Shown here piece by piece: positions 11,233 through 22,130 of a DNA stretch of 64,000 bases; the first letter of the stretch is position 1, and each line of letters starts with the position of its first letter. The notes under the pieces are model-generated. The model searched no databases and had not been told where the DNA came from. It was given only the letters and a program-made list of their open reading frames with translations. The stretch comes from Spirometra erinaceieuropaei (Eukaryota > Platyhelminthes > Cestoda > Diphyllobothriidea > Diphyllobothriidae): assembly GCA_902702965.1 (NCBI GenBank), contig CACRXP010000692.1, positions 279,940 through 343,939 on the forward strand. The letters run 5' to 3'. The translations under genes were made by a program, and so were the position numbers.

Positions 11233-11620
11233 TAGTGACGTAGGATTTTACAATACAACTCCCTTGATCCGGTGAGTAATTCATTTTTCGCTGATTATCG
11301 ACCCCGATCTCTCACATTTGCTAACCTGATGATGACAACGCCTGAGTTCCTGGCGAATTTGACCGCATTATGAATGTTCTTTAGGCTTAATTTGGCAACC
11401 AAGCATCGAAACCTGCTTGAGTAAGATTTATGCCGGTGCATCTGTATATTCTACATAAGTACACACTTTTCAAGCTATCTTTTGAGGAAATCACCTTCCC
11501 TCTCCCTTAGAACAGGAAAATCTCTCCAAATATCGTAGCTGCCAGCGGTGTTTTGATACCCAATGTGAATTTCAAGATAGTCTGACCTCTGCTATCCTTT
11601 TTACCCTTGTTGTTTTTCAG

Positions 11621-11951
11621 AGGAGAGGCCCACCTAGGTGAGTTTGTGGAAGGCCTTGGACCGGGTCAGTTAGTCGGACGTCAGGTTCTTGGCATGCCCT
11701 GCCTCGGTGAGATCCAGCTGAGCTTTTTCGACCGCAAAGGCCACCTCGAGGTGGAGGTGATAAGGGCTCGTGGTCTGCAACAGAAGAACACCTCAAAACC
11801 TCTTCCTACCCCCTACGTGAAACTGCATCTGCTGGATGGTAAGCAGTCCGTGGAGAAGATGCGGACATCGGCCCCCGCGAGAAGGACGCTGGATCCTCTC
11901 TTCCAACAGCAGTTTTCCTTTTCCACATCTTATAAGGACAAAATACTTCAG
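11621..11951 (+). CDS. RIMS: RIM exon C: start and first half of the C2B domain
   Basis: Strongest RIM exon. It carries the block FVEGLGPGQLVGRQ that precedes C2B in RIM proteins, then GEIQLSFFDRKGHLEVEVI with RARGL, PYVKLHLLDG and ARRTLDPLFQQQFSF, which follow the beta-strand order of RIM C2B. The C2B domain of RIM lacks a full calcium-binding aspartate set and binds liprin-alpha, phosphoinositides and synaptotagmin (established family knowledge). The acceptor TTTTTCAG ends at 11620. The donor GTAAAC starts at 11952 exactly after a Gln codon (phase 0), matching exon D. The intron before it (5621-11620) is filled with mobile DNA. Confidence 0.92.
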
Positions 11952-12318
11952 GTAAACTTCCTTCTGTCCTGACTCCTAACTCGAGATAAATTTAATGGGA
12001 AATTGGGGCTTTTTGTCTAGATAAGATTTGTAGTTAAGCGACATCAACCGTTCCATATGTCTAAGCCTAATTTAGCCATTTCATCGCCACTCTTGTCATC
12101 TTTTTCTTCGGGCTTTACCGGGAAGCTTTCAAATTAAATGCAAATGCTTTGTCTCAAACACAATGTTCCCTCTAAGAGAACCGATATTATAGGAGTTTCT
12201 GAAAGCAATCACTAAGTTCCCTAGTTGCATTAAAAACACCGTTTGCTAGTATGTTTTTAGTAAATCGTGAGTGTTCGTACTCACTCTGACAGTGACGGTA
12301 GAACTACCAGTGGTGGTA

Positions 12319-12343
12319 GTAGTAGTAGTAGTAGCGTCAAACT
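12319..12343 (+). repeat. Short GGT/AGT trinucleotide microsatellite
   Basis: A run of about eight GTA/GTG triplets in the last RIM intron. No other signal near it. Confidence 0.8.
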
Positions 12344-12524
12344 TATACTTTGCATGAAATTTTTAGACCACTTAAAGCCAGTGGGAACTAATTAACGTCC
12401 AAATTTCTGATCTCGACCATGCAAACTCAATCTTAGGAGCCACTTAGTAAGAAATTTTAGTCCTAATCAAACATGGAGTGGGACGCACATGAACTGGCAA
12501 CTGAAGTTCTCTCTAACTGTCGCT

Positions 12525-12745
12525 TTTTAATTTCCTCAGAAACTAACTGCGAACTTGGAGCAGATCAGTAAATTCTAGGTCTATAGGCTCAGATCGAAGC
12601 TTTTTTATTTATGAGTATTTGGACCGAAGTCCATCAGTCACAGCGGGTAACTGCGTGATCTTCATTAACTGTCGACAGGCATTTAGTAGTATACTTTAGG
12701 GTAGGGGGGTTCCATACTTACAGCACGGGTGCTAGCCAAAAAACC
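12525..12745 (-). repeat. Family P repeat, inverted relative to the copy at 647-862
   Basis: Reads as the reverse complement of about 647-862: GGACCGAAGTCCATCAGTCA pairs with the segment near 745-765, and CTCAGAAACTAACTGCGAAC with that near 825-845. The two copies sit in different RIM introns. Its right end runs into the palindrome at 12708. Confidence 0.7.
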
Positions 12746-13203
12746 ATACACGCGTGTTTCGCCGATACTCTGCAGCTGCATAACAGCTGCGAGGGATTCG
12801 ACTCATCAGTGGGTCTTCCAACATTCCCCGTCTGCTTTCTGGTAGATGCTTCAATTTAGAAATCGTCGCTTTTTAATTTCCTCAGAAATTAACTGCGAAC
12901 TTGGAGTAGATCAGTATATTCTAGGTCTATAGGCTCACACAAAAAAACTTCGGTCTTAGCCTGTAGACTTAGAATATACTGATATACTCCAAGTTCGCAG
13001 TTAATTTCTAGGGAAATTAAAAAGCGACGATTTCTAGACTGCAATGTCTACCGGAAAGCAGCCCGTGAATGTTGGAGGAACCACTGGGAGCCAAATCTCT
13101 CGTAGCTGTGTCATGCAACGGCAGAATATCGGCGAAACACGCGTGTATGGGGTTTTGGCTAGCACCTGTGCTGTTAGCATGGAATCCCCTTACCCTAAAG
13201 TTC
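12708..13203. repeat. Near-perfect ~495-bp palindrome (family P hairpin)
   Basis: The left arm (about 12708-12945) and right arm (about 12965-13203) are reverse complements with few differences. Outer ends are TAGGGTAGGGGG and CCCCTTACCCTA-type; the centre lies near 12955 and carries a short asymmetric loop. Internal landmarks are ACACGCGTGTTTCGCCGATA on the left and its complement on the right. Plus-strand open frames at 13044-13437 are by-products of this repeat, not genes. Confidence 0.85.
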
Positions 13204-13517
13204 TTTTTAATGTGCCCATTTTGGACCCCTTATCTACTAGATACCTTAACTGGCACACCTTTACCTGCTCGATGGCAAATATTGTCACCAAATGGTGATA
13301 TTGTTGTTCACGTTGCGTCTGTTCACGCCCAAGTTTGCAGACGGTGTTTATATTTGCTTGAAGCTATATTTCGTTTAGGTTTTAATCAAGTAAACATAAA
13401 CTTTGAAGTAAGGTGTCCCTCTCGTCCTTCAACTTAGAGTTCAGAGCACTCCATTGAGTACTTCTGTCGCCTTGCATCTCTGAATTCCCTTTTAATTTAA
13501 GTCCTGATAATTTACTG

Positions 13518-13836
13518 ATTCATATTGACCCAACTGTGAAAAACTCGGCGCCTCGGTGGGATTCGAAACCATGTAGTAAGGGGAAGGCTTTAGTACAGCC
13601 AACGCTCTAACCACCTGAGCTACGAGGTCCCGCCGGACGACGCGAGTTTAATCACATTCGGGTCAAGTTATCCGCCCAACCTACTGCAACGTCTGGAATC
13701 CATTAAATCTGATACAGTAAGTTGACTGCCCAAGCAGGATTTCCTAAGTAATTCACCTAGAATCCACTAATGACTACCAGGCTCACGTCATTCGTAGATG
13801 CAACGCGCCGAGTTTTCACAGTTGGGTCAATATGAA
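13518..13836 (-). mobile_element. TIR element with an internal tRNA-like module (copy 1)
   Basis: Ends form an inverted repeat of about 32 bp: CATATTGACCCAACTGTGAA at 13521 and its complement near 13812-13834. Inside on the minus strand, about 13549-13634 reads like a tRNA: A-box-like TAGCTCAGGTGGTTAGAGCG, a possible anticodon loop GTACTAA, then B-box-like GGTTTCGAATCC and an acceptor-like end with partial complementarity. The B box has one extra base compared with a canonical tRNA, so a working tRNA is unlikely. A second copy lies at 19438-19617. Confidence 0.75.
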
Positions 13837-13953
13837 TTATTCAAAATCTGCCAAAACATCTACGAATTTACTGATTGACAAAAACGATGAAAATAATATG
13901 TTGAATTTAGCCAAAGTGGTGGATGACTTTCTTTCCTCTATCTTATGTTCCAG

Positions 13954-14166
13954 GTCAGCGTTTGGGGCGAGTACGGCCGCATGGACAAGAAAGTGTTCTT
14001 GGGAATGTGTGAAATCGTTCTGGACGACCTTAACCTACGCTCAATTGTCTTCGGTTGGTATAAGCTGTTCGGAATGATTGCAGCGAGTGCCCAGCATCAT
14101 CATCACAGCCGCCACGGTGTTTCCAAGCGCCACTCCAAGCGCAGTGATTCTAAAGCCTCCAAATGA
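13954..14166 (+). CDS. RIMS: RIM terminal exon D: end of C2B and C-terminus
   Basis: Continues C2B in phase 0 with VSVWGEYGRMDKKVFLGMCE and then LDDLNLRSIVFGWYKLF, both near-diagnostic RIM C2B blocks. It ends in a short His/Ser/Lys/Arg-rich tail (HHHHSRHGVSKRHSKRS) and TGA at 14164-14166. Vertebrate RIM proteins carry a longer Ser/Thr-rich tail after the domain; here the tail is about 26 residues and strongly basic. The acceptor TTATGTTCCAG ends at 13953. The four visible exons sum to 1,459 nt: one split-codon base plus 485 codons and a stop. No canonical AATAAA is obvious in the next few hundred bases, so the 3' end is not placed. Confidence 0.92.
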   Translation, partial: VSVWGEYGRMDKKVFLGMCEIVLDDLNLRSIVFGWYKLFGMIAASAQHHHHSRHGVSKRHSKRSDSKASK

Positions 14167-15506
14167 ACGCTGAAAATGCACCAAAGTTCATAAAACAAAA
14201 TATAGTTAGCGCAGCTTGCAAAAGCTGAAAACAGCCCGGCACTAGAGCCCCCTGTCCTGCCAAAAAAAGACTGCGTGTCAGGGCCGCGTTTCGAGCTGTG
14301 GGGAGCCATGCGCCTCTTCTGCAAGGTTTGAGTGCCCCACATCTTTCTCCCGTCTCCTATTTTGACCAGAAACGGGGGGAGGGGGTAGTAGATCCTCCGC
14401 GTTCAGTGTGATGCGGACCTCAAGCGAGCACATAAGAGCACATACTGAACACCCTCGCCCCCCCCTCCGCACCCTTGTGATGACCCCTGTCCCCTCGTTT
14501 ACACACTGATTCAGTCGTCTCAGTCCTGCGGATTCCGGCAGTAAAAACTGAAAGATGATAACCTTCCAAGAAGATGCCCGGGTGCTTGTCTGTATAGATT
14601 TTATCAAGCCGCGCTTGCCAGATTTCCCTCCCCCCTCCCTCTCACTTCCCTCGCCCTTCAACTCCGCCGGGAATGCTCAGCATTATCATTCTTTGGAGCG
14701 CAGTTGAAAGGAGGTATGAATCGAGCGATGAAAACAATATTTGGACCACAGCAGTAGCTACTCACTACTATTTCAGCGTCCGCCCACTCCGCTCGTGCGG
14801 AGACCAGCACTCAGGCTTCCACTTCCGGCATGCCAGCGGGTGTGTCTGTTGGTCTTCACGAGTGCTCTTGCTTGCATGAAGAGTTGTGAGCGTCAGTGTG
14901 AAAGATAGTCGCCTGCGTCTGTGGTAGTGTGGTCAGCTACTGCGCCGCCTCCCCCCCGCCCCTCAACTCCCCTCTACTGCGGACTTCAATGCATAATTCT
15001 GCCTTAAGCGGCTCAGGAGAGACTCCCTCCTCCGGTCTGCCTTATTTTATGGCTACTGACCTCTCAGTTTTCCCCGCTCTCTTCCTCGCTTTGTCTCCAC
15101 GCACTCTGCTTTTCCTTCATTTCCTGTCTTTGTGTCTGCGTTGGGGCTCTTTGGAGTGCTGATCGAATCATGATCCTGCCCTCTTCCACTACCCTCTGCC
15201 CCTCTCTCCTCCCCGTCCCCTGCCTCCTAAGATACTTCCGACCGAGAATGTGAGGATTTTTCATCGGTGGTACTGGCGCTTTTATCCGGAGACTAAGAGG
15301 ATTATTTTTCGTTGATGCAAATTAATATACCTTCTTCACTTGTAGTCTGCTTGTTCTGCTGTACGCATCCGATCGGCCTCGGACAACATATGCAACCGCT
15401 TAGGGGATGCTTCAGTCCTGACACGTCCCCAAATGGGTGCATCATTATGTGTTGTATTATCAAAACAACTTAGATTGCCGATACAAGCGAAGATGCGAGT
15501 TCCAGG
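14167..15506. other. RIM 3' flank, including probable 3' UTR
   Basis: C/T-rich on + with G-rich complements. No canonical AATAAA, exon or repeat partner was identified. Open frames on both strands are short and compositionally biased. Confidence 0.35.
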
Positions 15507-16168
15507 AACTATCTGATAAGAAGTAGAGACGATTGCTGGGACAAGAGCTTTATTTGCCTAACCGGATCCGGTGCAGTTACGGGTAAGGCAACTTCGACGG
15601 AGAATGTTGAAGGCTGCTCCGGACGCGAGTCACCGAACACGCGACGGCGGTGCAGAGAAATGACGCCAACTCTCAGGGCGCGGCCCATTCGACGAGACCC
15701 GGCCACACATTCAAGTTCGATGGGGTCAAAATTCATGCGAGAGGTGATAATCGCGTGAGCCGCGAGCTTCTTGAGTCATGGTTCACGGGACCCCAGTTTA
15801 TCAACAAGTGCAGCGACATCCCAACTCCATATTCGGTGCTAAGGCATATTCTGGCCAAAGTAAATAATCACTCAGTGGGCGCGCAGGCCGGTACGCCAGG
15901 TGGCCGAGCCGTCATCACGCCAGCATCCAACACGGTTTATGAGATTTCAGCAATTAGTGACTTGCATGCCTGCCATCAAACAATTAGCGCACCTACGGGT
16001 AGCAATTCTCGATAAAGGGGAGAGCGGTCAATTATTATAGGTATGCAGTAGAATGGCGACTGCATTCTACAAATACTGCAACTTCCTTATGATGGATTGA
16101 AGCGAGAATCCGAGACGTCAGGGGAATAAAACCCTCGTTTCAGCTATCGCTCCTACTTCTTATCAACA
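15507..16168 (+). mobile_element. Penelope-like element copy C: GIY-YIG end with an inverted copy of its own tail at the left edge
   Basis: The frame at about 15585-16015 reads LLRTRVTEHATAVQRNDANS, then GPGHTFKF-like GHTFKFDGVKIHARGDN, SRELLESWFTGPQFINKC and PYSVLRHILAKV. This is the C-terminal part of a PLE GIY-YIG endonuclease, with a stop in the NYVGETGR-like block (NFDGEC then stop). The tail near 16090-16130 holds a worn hammerhead-like motif and AATAAA. The left edge (15507-15551) is the reverse complement of the right edge (about 16124-16168), sharing TGATAAGAAGTAG. Confidence 0.8.
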
Positions 16169-16384
16169 ATTTAGATTTTTGAAAAATTGGAGAAAATCCA
16201 CCTCCTCCAATTTACAGCCAGTGATTACCGTCATGAAAAGTTAAAAAGATCCGAAATGTGTTTCCAATCAGGAACGATTACAGTAGGACTGAATTATATG
16301 GCCCCCTAAACAGGACATGGGAATATGAACACCGCGCCAAAGTAATAAAGGCGGACCTGCGAATAATTCCGGAGTGGGTAAAAC

Positions 16385-16500
16385 ATTCCCGTGCCCTAAC
16401 CCCAACTACAACCCTAACATGAAACTAAACCGTTGCCGCAATCTTGACCCTAACCCCACCCTAAACCCCACTTCTGCGGTTAACACTAGCCCCTACCTTA
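16385..16500 (-). repeat. Telomere-like tract, C-rich strand on +
   Basis: Degenerate CCCTAACCC repeats, opposite in orientation to the tract at 3556. It leads into a worn long-TIR element. Confidence 0.75.
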
Positions 16501-16519
16501 ATGCAGCAACATCCTGGAG

Positions 16520-17370
16520 CATTTCAGTCAAAACGAAATACCAGGTTTTGGATGCACTTCTTCTCGGCCGCCCGCAAAGTCTGCACTCGATAGGGAATGT
16601 CTTTTTAAGTAGTTTTGCATTTTTTTGCCATTAGTTTCGACCACAGGTTATAAAGGAGCATGGTCAAAATATCCTTTCTTGCACTTATTTAGTAGAAAAT
16701 CATCCCTAGTTCAAATTTATGCCCAAACAAAGGGCATTTCTATAAGTTGAAAAGCTTTATTCCAATTCTCAAGTTACTGTGGTCCTGATTAGCCTTCTCA
16801 CTTGTGTTTACGATCTTCAAATTTCAAGCTGTACACTTCGCGTGCAAGAAAAATCATACATCCTCTTTGTCGCTAAGACCTTACAACATGCGGGTCATAA
16901 AACTTTCCGATGGATGTGAACTATGTTGTATACTTCAAAAGGGCATTAACAAATGGACAAATAGGATGCTATTCGAAGGAATACTTCGCAGTCTTAAAGA
17001 ATCTAGTAAGCACAAGCACTTTCTAAAGAAATAGGAAACCTTTCTTTAAGTTTAAAATTCAAATAAACTGTTATTTTCTACCAAAGAATACGGGCAAGGA
17101 TAGTTTGGCCACGTCCTGTGCAAAATATATTTTAATTTGTAAGAGCATCGAGGGTCAATCGAGAAAACCATATTACTTAAGTAGTTTTTTTACCGAGTGC
17201 GGTTCTCTCAGGTGGAAGAAAATATTGCATTCAAAAGCTGCCATCCTAGCGCAATCGAAACATCCTGGCATTTGTTGTGCGGTAATCAATATCGCAAACC
17301 CTTTTTAAGTAATCCTTCTTAGTTGGAAACGCATTTCAGAACCTCGGTTAACGTTTCATGTCGCCGAATG
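16520..17370. mobile_element. Worn long-inverted-repeat element (third copy)
   Basis: Left part GGATGCACTTCTTCTCGGCC and right part with TGCATTCAAAAGCTGCCATCC, GGAAACGCATTTCAGAA and AACGTTTCATG correspond to the inner and outer arms of the elements at 6312 and 10268. Termini are too diverged to place. Small plus-strand open frames inside are not recognised. Confidence 0.55.
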
Positions 17371-18239
17371 TAAACAGACTGTTCCATACTTCGGGTCATA
17401 ACATTTTGAATATATCGCCACGCCTTCTGCTTGGCACTGCATTTATCCCCATAGGCGTAAGCGCGAAAGTTCTGTGGAGTAACGAAAATGTTGCCTCTTC
17501 CAATACGTATTTTAGTAGACTTCTGACGAGAAGTAGAAGTCACCTGTAGATGTTGAAGTCCGCTGAAAGACTTTAAAACTGATTGTCTATCTGCAGATTT
17601 CGGGTTTGAGGTGATTGTAGACGAGAGATAATAAATTTTATTTCGAAGCCGTTTCTGTAAATGTTCAGAAAACACCTTCTCTTAATCATCACGGCCGGGA
17701 TAAAAGTAAATAAATTCAGAGGAAAATGTTAACGTAAGACGATATGATTACTGCCGTACCAGATCTAATCATAACTTCTGGATCTTATTCTCACGACATG
17801 CCAGAAATTGTACCAAAGTTGGCTCGTTGACATATTGCAGTACGAGAGAATATATGACGGAAGGGACGCTGGTTGGACGGAAAGTCTACTCAAAAACGGG
17901 GAGTCGGACGAGATGGTTAACAAATTGCTTCGCTACGGTCAGTTTTCAACGACCAGAGAATAAGGGACACCGACAGCGAGCGAGAGCATGCGAAAAGCAC
18001 GCCTCATTGGAGATCATAACAAAGAGGAAATATTTACCCTTCAAACTCGGTCATTTTATATCCAGTTTACCTCAGTTTGTTGCGTAATTTTTTTCTGACT
18101 GGGCCTAATTCAGAATTTAAATTTTTTCCTGAGGCGGAGTTCAGTGATCAAAAGCGTCTTTACTAGGGGAACCGAGCATACTACTCCCGACTACGACCTA
18201 AGGGAAGGTCCAACGGCTGAGACTATCCCTTCCACAAAA
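17371..18239. other. Unassigned sequence
   Basis: No recognised coding or repeat content on either strand. Open frames at 17319-17675 (-) and 17827-18087 (+) have no motif. Confidence 0.3.
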
Positions 18240-18520
18240 TGATCGTTCGTTAAGAATTGCCGGTGTTAGAAAGTCAAAGGCCCAGATGGTATGTTGGGGA
18301 AATAGCTGGAGTAACTCACCAGCGAACCAGCCGACCCGCTCTATGCTTCTCCATGCTTTGATTTGGAGCCGGCTCTATGCTCACTGATTGGAAATCTGCA
18401 CAGACCACCTCCAGAACTGAGGGCCACAGGGCACTGGTCTCGTACCGTGTCGATACATGACAGTAAAATTTAAATGACCTCAGGGATACCACAAAGACCT
18501 GGTTTTTTGGACAAAGAGAA
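18240..18520 (+). mobile_element. CR1/Jockey-like LINE fragment, RT N-terminal region
   Basis: Translates as VRKSKGPDGMLGK followed after decay by a segment resembling the helix before the RT fingers (SLIGNLHRPP) and a TSGIPQ-like block. The KSKGPDG motif is typical of CR1/Jockey-type non-LTR reverse transcriptases. Stops and frameshifts are present. Confidence 0.5.
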
Positions 18521-19437
18521 GAATTAGCTCTCTTTAAGTTTCATCATTAATTTAGAGAAACTTTGCATTCTTTCTACTACTCGAGAAGGTTAGAAGACAC
18601 TCCTTACGGGTTCAAATATGGTGAAAATATACACGAGATAAAAGCAAACATCTGTTTTTCAAACCGTACGTTGATTGATTTTGTCTAAGCGATCGAGAGA
18701 CCAGTACTCATTTCCCAAGCCTGCGATAAATGACGACGAAGTTAGCGACCTAAATTGGTCGTGGGGACAGATATCATGCCACACATGTCATTACTTGCAA
18801 ATCACTTAGGAAAAAAATCAGGAAACGAATCGCGTCTACGGCATTTGCTGCAGTAATGAAACATGACTGGAAGTTGCGTTTGTTAAGAGAGAACAATTGC
18901 GTAGAGGCCCCTACGCATTGTAAATATGATTAGTCCACCGCAGAAAAAAAATTTTACCAGTGAACTTCCTGGGTAGTGTTTCTGGCGAAATCAAGGGCAT
19001 GGGAATGGCCATTATGTCGTTATCAGCTAGTTATGTTCCAACTTCAGCTGCTTTCTCACTTGAGATTTGAGTCCAGGCCAGCTGTACATTAAAAAGGCCT
19101 TTTGACCTGAACTCCGGACATTCGTCCAGTCGGTTGTGATCGAGAGTATTCAGCCTTATGATGGCAAATAAAGCAGAAGTGGCCGTCTCAGGGATCTGAC
19201 CCTTGTAAGTTTCACTTCTCCATTATCGTCTGCATGGGCTGTATACTCTTAGTACCAAGGCAAAACGCACTCGTTCTCATATCCCACCGCAGGTCAGCTT
19301 GGCTCATTCACATCGCTCACATTTTGACGGGAATGTAATATACTGCCTTCCAAAAATCCCAATCGTTAGTGGCTCCCACTAATTATGTCGTTTCTCGATG
19401 CCTTTGACACCTCCTAAAGCAAGTAAAAGCTCTGGTG
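18521..19437. other. Unassigned sequence, possibly further LINE decay
   Basis: Nothing clearly readable. It follows a LINE RT fragment and may be its eroded continuation, but no motif supports this. Confidence 0.25.
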
Positions 19438-19617
19438 GATTCCAGACGTTGCAGTAGGTTGGGCGGGTAGCTTGGCCTAAATGTGATTAAACTCGCGTCG
19501 TCCGGCGGGGCCTCGTAGCTCAAGTTGTTAGAGCGTTGGCTGTACTAAAGCCTTCCCCTTACTGTGTGGGTTTGAATCCCGCCGAGGCGCCGAGTTTTTC
19601 ACAGTTGGGTCAATATA
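19438..19617 (+). mobile_element. tRNA-like TIR element, copy 2 (left-truncated)
   Basis: Shares its whole length with the inverse of 13518-13700, from GATTCCAGACGTTGCAGTAG to CACAGTTGGGTCAATAT. The tRNA-like part is 19507-19591 on +: GGGGCCTCG start, A box TAGCTCAAGTTGTTAGAGCG, loop GTACTAA (would be anticodon ACT), B box GGTTTGAATCC, and CGAGGCGCC end with one acceptor mismatch. The left inverted-repeat end is missing. Confidence 0.75.
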
Positions 19618-20609
19618 AAAAGCATGTCCGTTGTAAGCCATTAAGCTGTTGTTGCGATTCCGGAAAATCCCTCTGATTGCACCTAATCCCACCTTATCAC
19701 GACTGAGTGGTAATGAGTGGTTAATGAACTACATCTCTTTCTCTGGTTTATCGAACTTTGTTCACTCTACCCATTTACTTCTGCTAGCACATGGCCCTCT
19801 CGTTAGGGAGCGGGCCGGGCCAAAACCCAATCCGAGGGTTCGGCCGTCCTTTATTTTGCACCTTAAGTGACTAATGATAATGCTAGTTTTCGAAGCATAA
19901 ATAGCGTGGATATGCTCTTTGCGCGCATCAGCCTGTAGAAACAATCCCGCAAATAAACTTCTTTCCATTTTTTCGTTTTCAGAGGCTGGGCCACCTGTTG
20001 TCATGTCAGCCGTTGGTCTCCCGATTTAGGTCCCTCTACCCCTGTTCACTCCTATTTTCGAGAAAAATGCCTTGACGAATTTCCCTTGTCTAGTTGTTTC
20101 AGCAGAGCGATCTGCGTAAGGAACGTACCCACTTTACCCGTAATTACAGGGTTACCTCTTACAGATTCAGTAACCGCTTCAAAGAATTATTTAATTGGTA
20201 TGCTCCGACCGACTCGAGGTTCTTAAAATCATCCTGTATATAGTTCTAAGGCAATCTCGCCAGTATTACACGCCCTCTTCAAAGTTTTAAGATCACAGAG
20301 GATAAATCCGGCCATTCTACTAGTACCGGAGAAAATTAGAACGCAATTCTTCAAAATACTGGAGTATTTGCGTTGGGAAAGTGACCAGATTTTCAATAGC
20401 CCAGACAACTCAATGCTGCAACAATCAATGTTGGACTTAGGATGACATAGTTGCCAACTTTTGTAACTAAACATTAATACAACAGAAAAATGAAGGTAAA
20501 CATTCTGTAGGGGGACTTTCATCACTAGAACTGTGAGGAATCACTTAGAGGCTGATAGAGTTTTCCTTCAGGAATGTTACGGAAGACAGTGTGCTAGGCT
20601 GAAAATTTC

Positions 20610-22130
20610 AGTTTATTTAGTAAGGATGGTAGAGAAGGCCTTTGAAAACCCTATTGATTACATGCCAGTATGGTAAATACAACTGCACACGAATAATCAA
20701 AATCACTGCTATTAAAAGAGTACCTGCATAATTTAAGTAGCATTGTTTCAAAAGAAAAACATTCTGCGGTGAACGGGACATTGGACTCAGATTCACGCAA
20801 CCAAGAGAAAACAGGGGACACCGATACGCATCTAAGCGCTTCTTTAAGAGCTCCAGGGATCCCGCCTCCACAACTGATTGAGGGAGATCAGTCTCCTTCT
20901 CCACTACTCTTTGTGTGAAAAATTTAGAGCGAAGGTTAAGCCTGGACATTTGGGTGCGTGGCTTCATCGAGTGGCCACAAAGATTGGGCGAAAGGTCCCA
21001 CTGAAACACGTCCTCAGAGCTCCGTTCATGTTCAAGACCATGTATTATCTTGTAAATAAGGATAAGATCACCTCTTTACTGCCCATAACACAGAGGGAAT
21101 AAACTAAGGCAGTTCAGTCTTTCCTTGTAAGATTGGATTTTTAAGCCTTTTACCAGCTTTGTTCCACGGCGTTGTACGTTTGGAGCCATTGTCGGTCCTT
21201 TGCTGGCCATGCCCGTCAGGCTTTGAGCTCGAACAAAAGTGCTGTAAACGCTCCCAAGTAAGTTTTTGTCAATAGTTACAAACCCCCTTTTGGTCTCATG
21301 AATTACTTCCATGGCGTTTTTGCAGCCTTTGTGCACTGCAGTGCTGGTGTCATGTTGCTCTCAATTCAAACATCAAGACCATGCTGTGAAGATACCGCGG
21401 AAAGAGTAACATCTTTCAGATGATATGCCTTTGTGTTGTCATTTGAATGACAGCTGGTTGGAGACAGATACAGAATGGCACACTTCTGCATGTTTAAGTC
21501 CAGAAGCCATTTCTCGGACCACATTTGCAGTCGGTGCAGACTATCTTGAAGGGGTTTCTAGTCATTGGAGCTCTTAATGACTTGTCGTCAACAAAAATTA
21601 TTTTACTGCAGACAGGTTCCCAAGGGATGAAGATTAAGGGTCTGAGAACTGAGTCTTGAGGCACACCGCTAGTCACATTTACTCAGTCCGGCGTAATGTC
21701 TTTGATAGAGGCACGTTGTTTTATACCAACCAGAAACGTCCTTATCGGTCTCAGATACCCTCCCGGATGACAAGGGCGCTCAGATCATGAAGAAGGCGTT
21801 GGGGTGTGACAGTGTCGAATGCTTTTCGAAAACTGATGTACACAACATCGAGCTCGAAACTCTTTTCTAAAGCCCTGGTTCAGATCTCAAGACTAGTTAG
21901 CAGATTGGAGACGCAAGAACATCCTTTCCGGAATCCACGCTATAAATCCTGCAAAATCTTGCTTTCTTTACAACATTGCAAGATCTTATTACAAGAGCTT
22001 GCCTCGTCTTGAGTGAGAGGCAAGTCAAGCTTATACCTTGTCTGTATCTTTCACTGGCACGTGATTTTTCCTTGTGTTGGTTCTCAACATTCTCAGATAA
22101 CATGGTATATGTAAAGCGGCTAGGATGTTT
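20610..22130 (-). mobile_element. CR1/Jockey-like LINE fragment, RT to C-terminus, decayed
   Basis: Read on minus from about 21900: DVVYISFRKAFDTVTPQRLL (RT motif A region), then VPQDSVLRPLIF near 21676 (VPQGSVLGPLLF-type motif), a palm remnant, then the C-terminal region (ERLNCLSLFPL at about 21100, LNLRSKFFTQRVVE at about 20940). Multiple stops and frameshifts are present. Order and spacing match the larger minus-strand copy at 23.9-26.65 kb. Confidence 0.7.

Noticed and set aside
11313..11345. CTGATGA near 11318 as another hammerhead core
   Set aside because: No GAAA at a suitable distance and no stem II can be drawn. The CTGATGA-like strings near 2812 and 43073 fail for the same reason.
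13044..13437. Overlapping plus-strand open frames after the palindrome
   Set aside because: They translate the right arm of the palindrome and adjacent sequence; no protein family resemblance and no splice support.
19507..19591. A functional tRNA-Ser(ACT) gene
   Set aside because: Acceptor mismatch, unusual variable region, a sister copy with an altered B box, and location inside a TIR repeat make it a tRNA-derived module. A tRNAscan-SE run would settle it.
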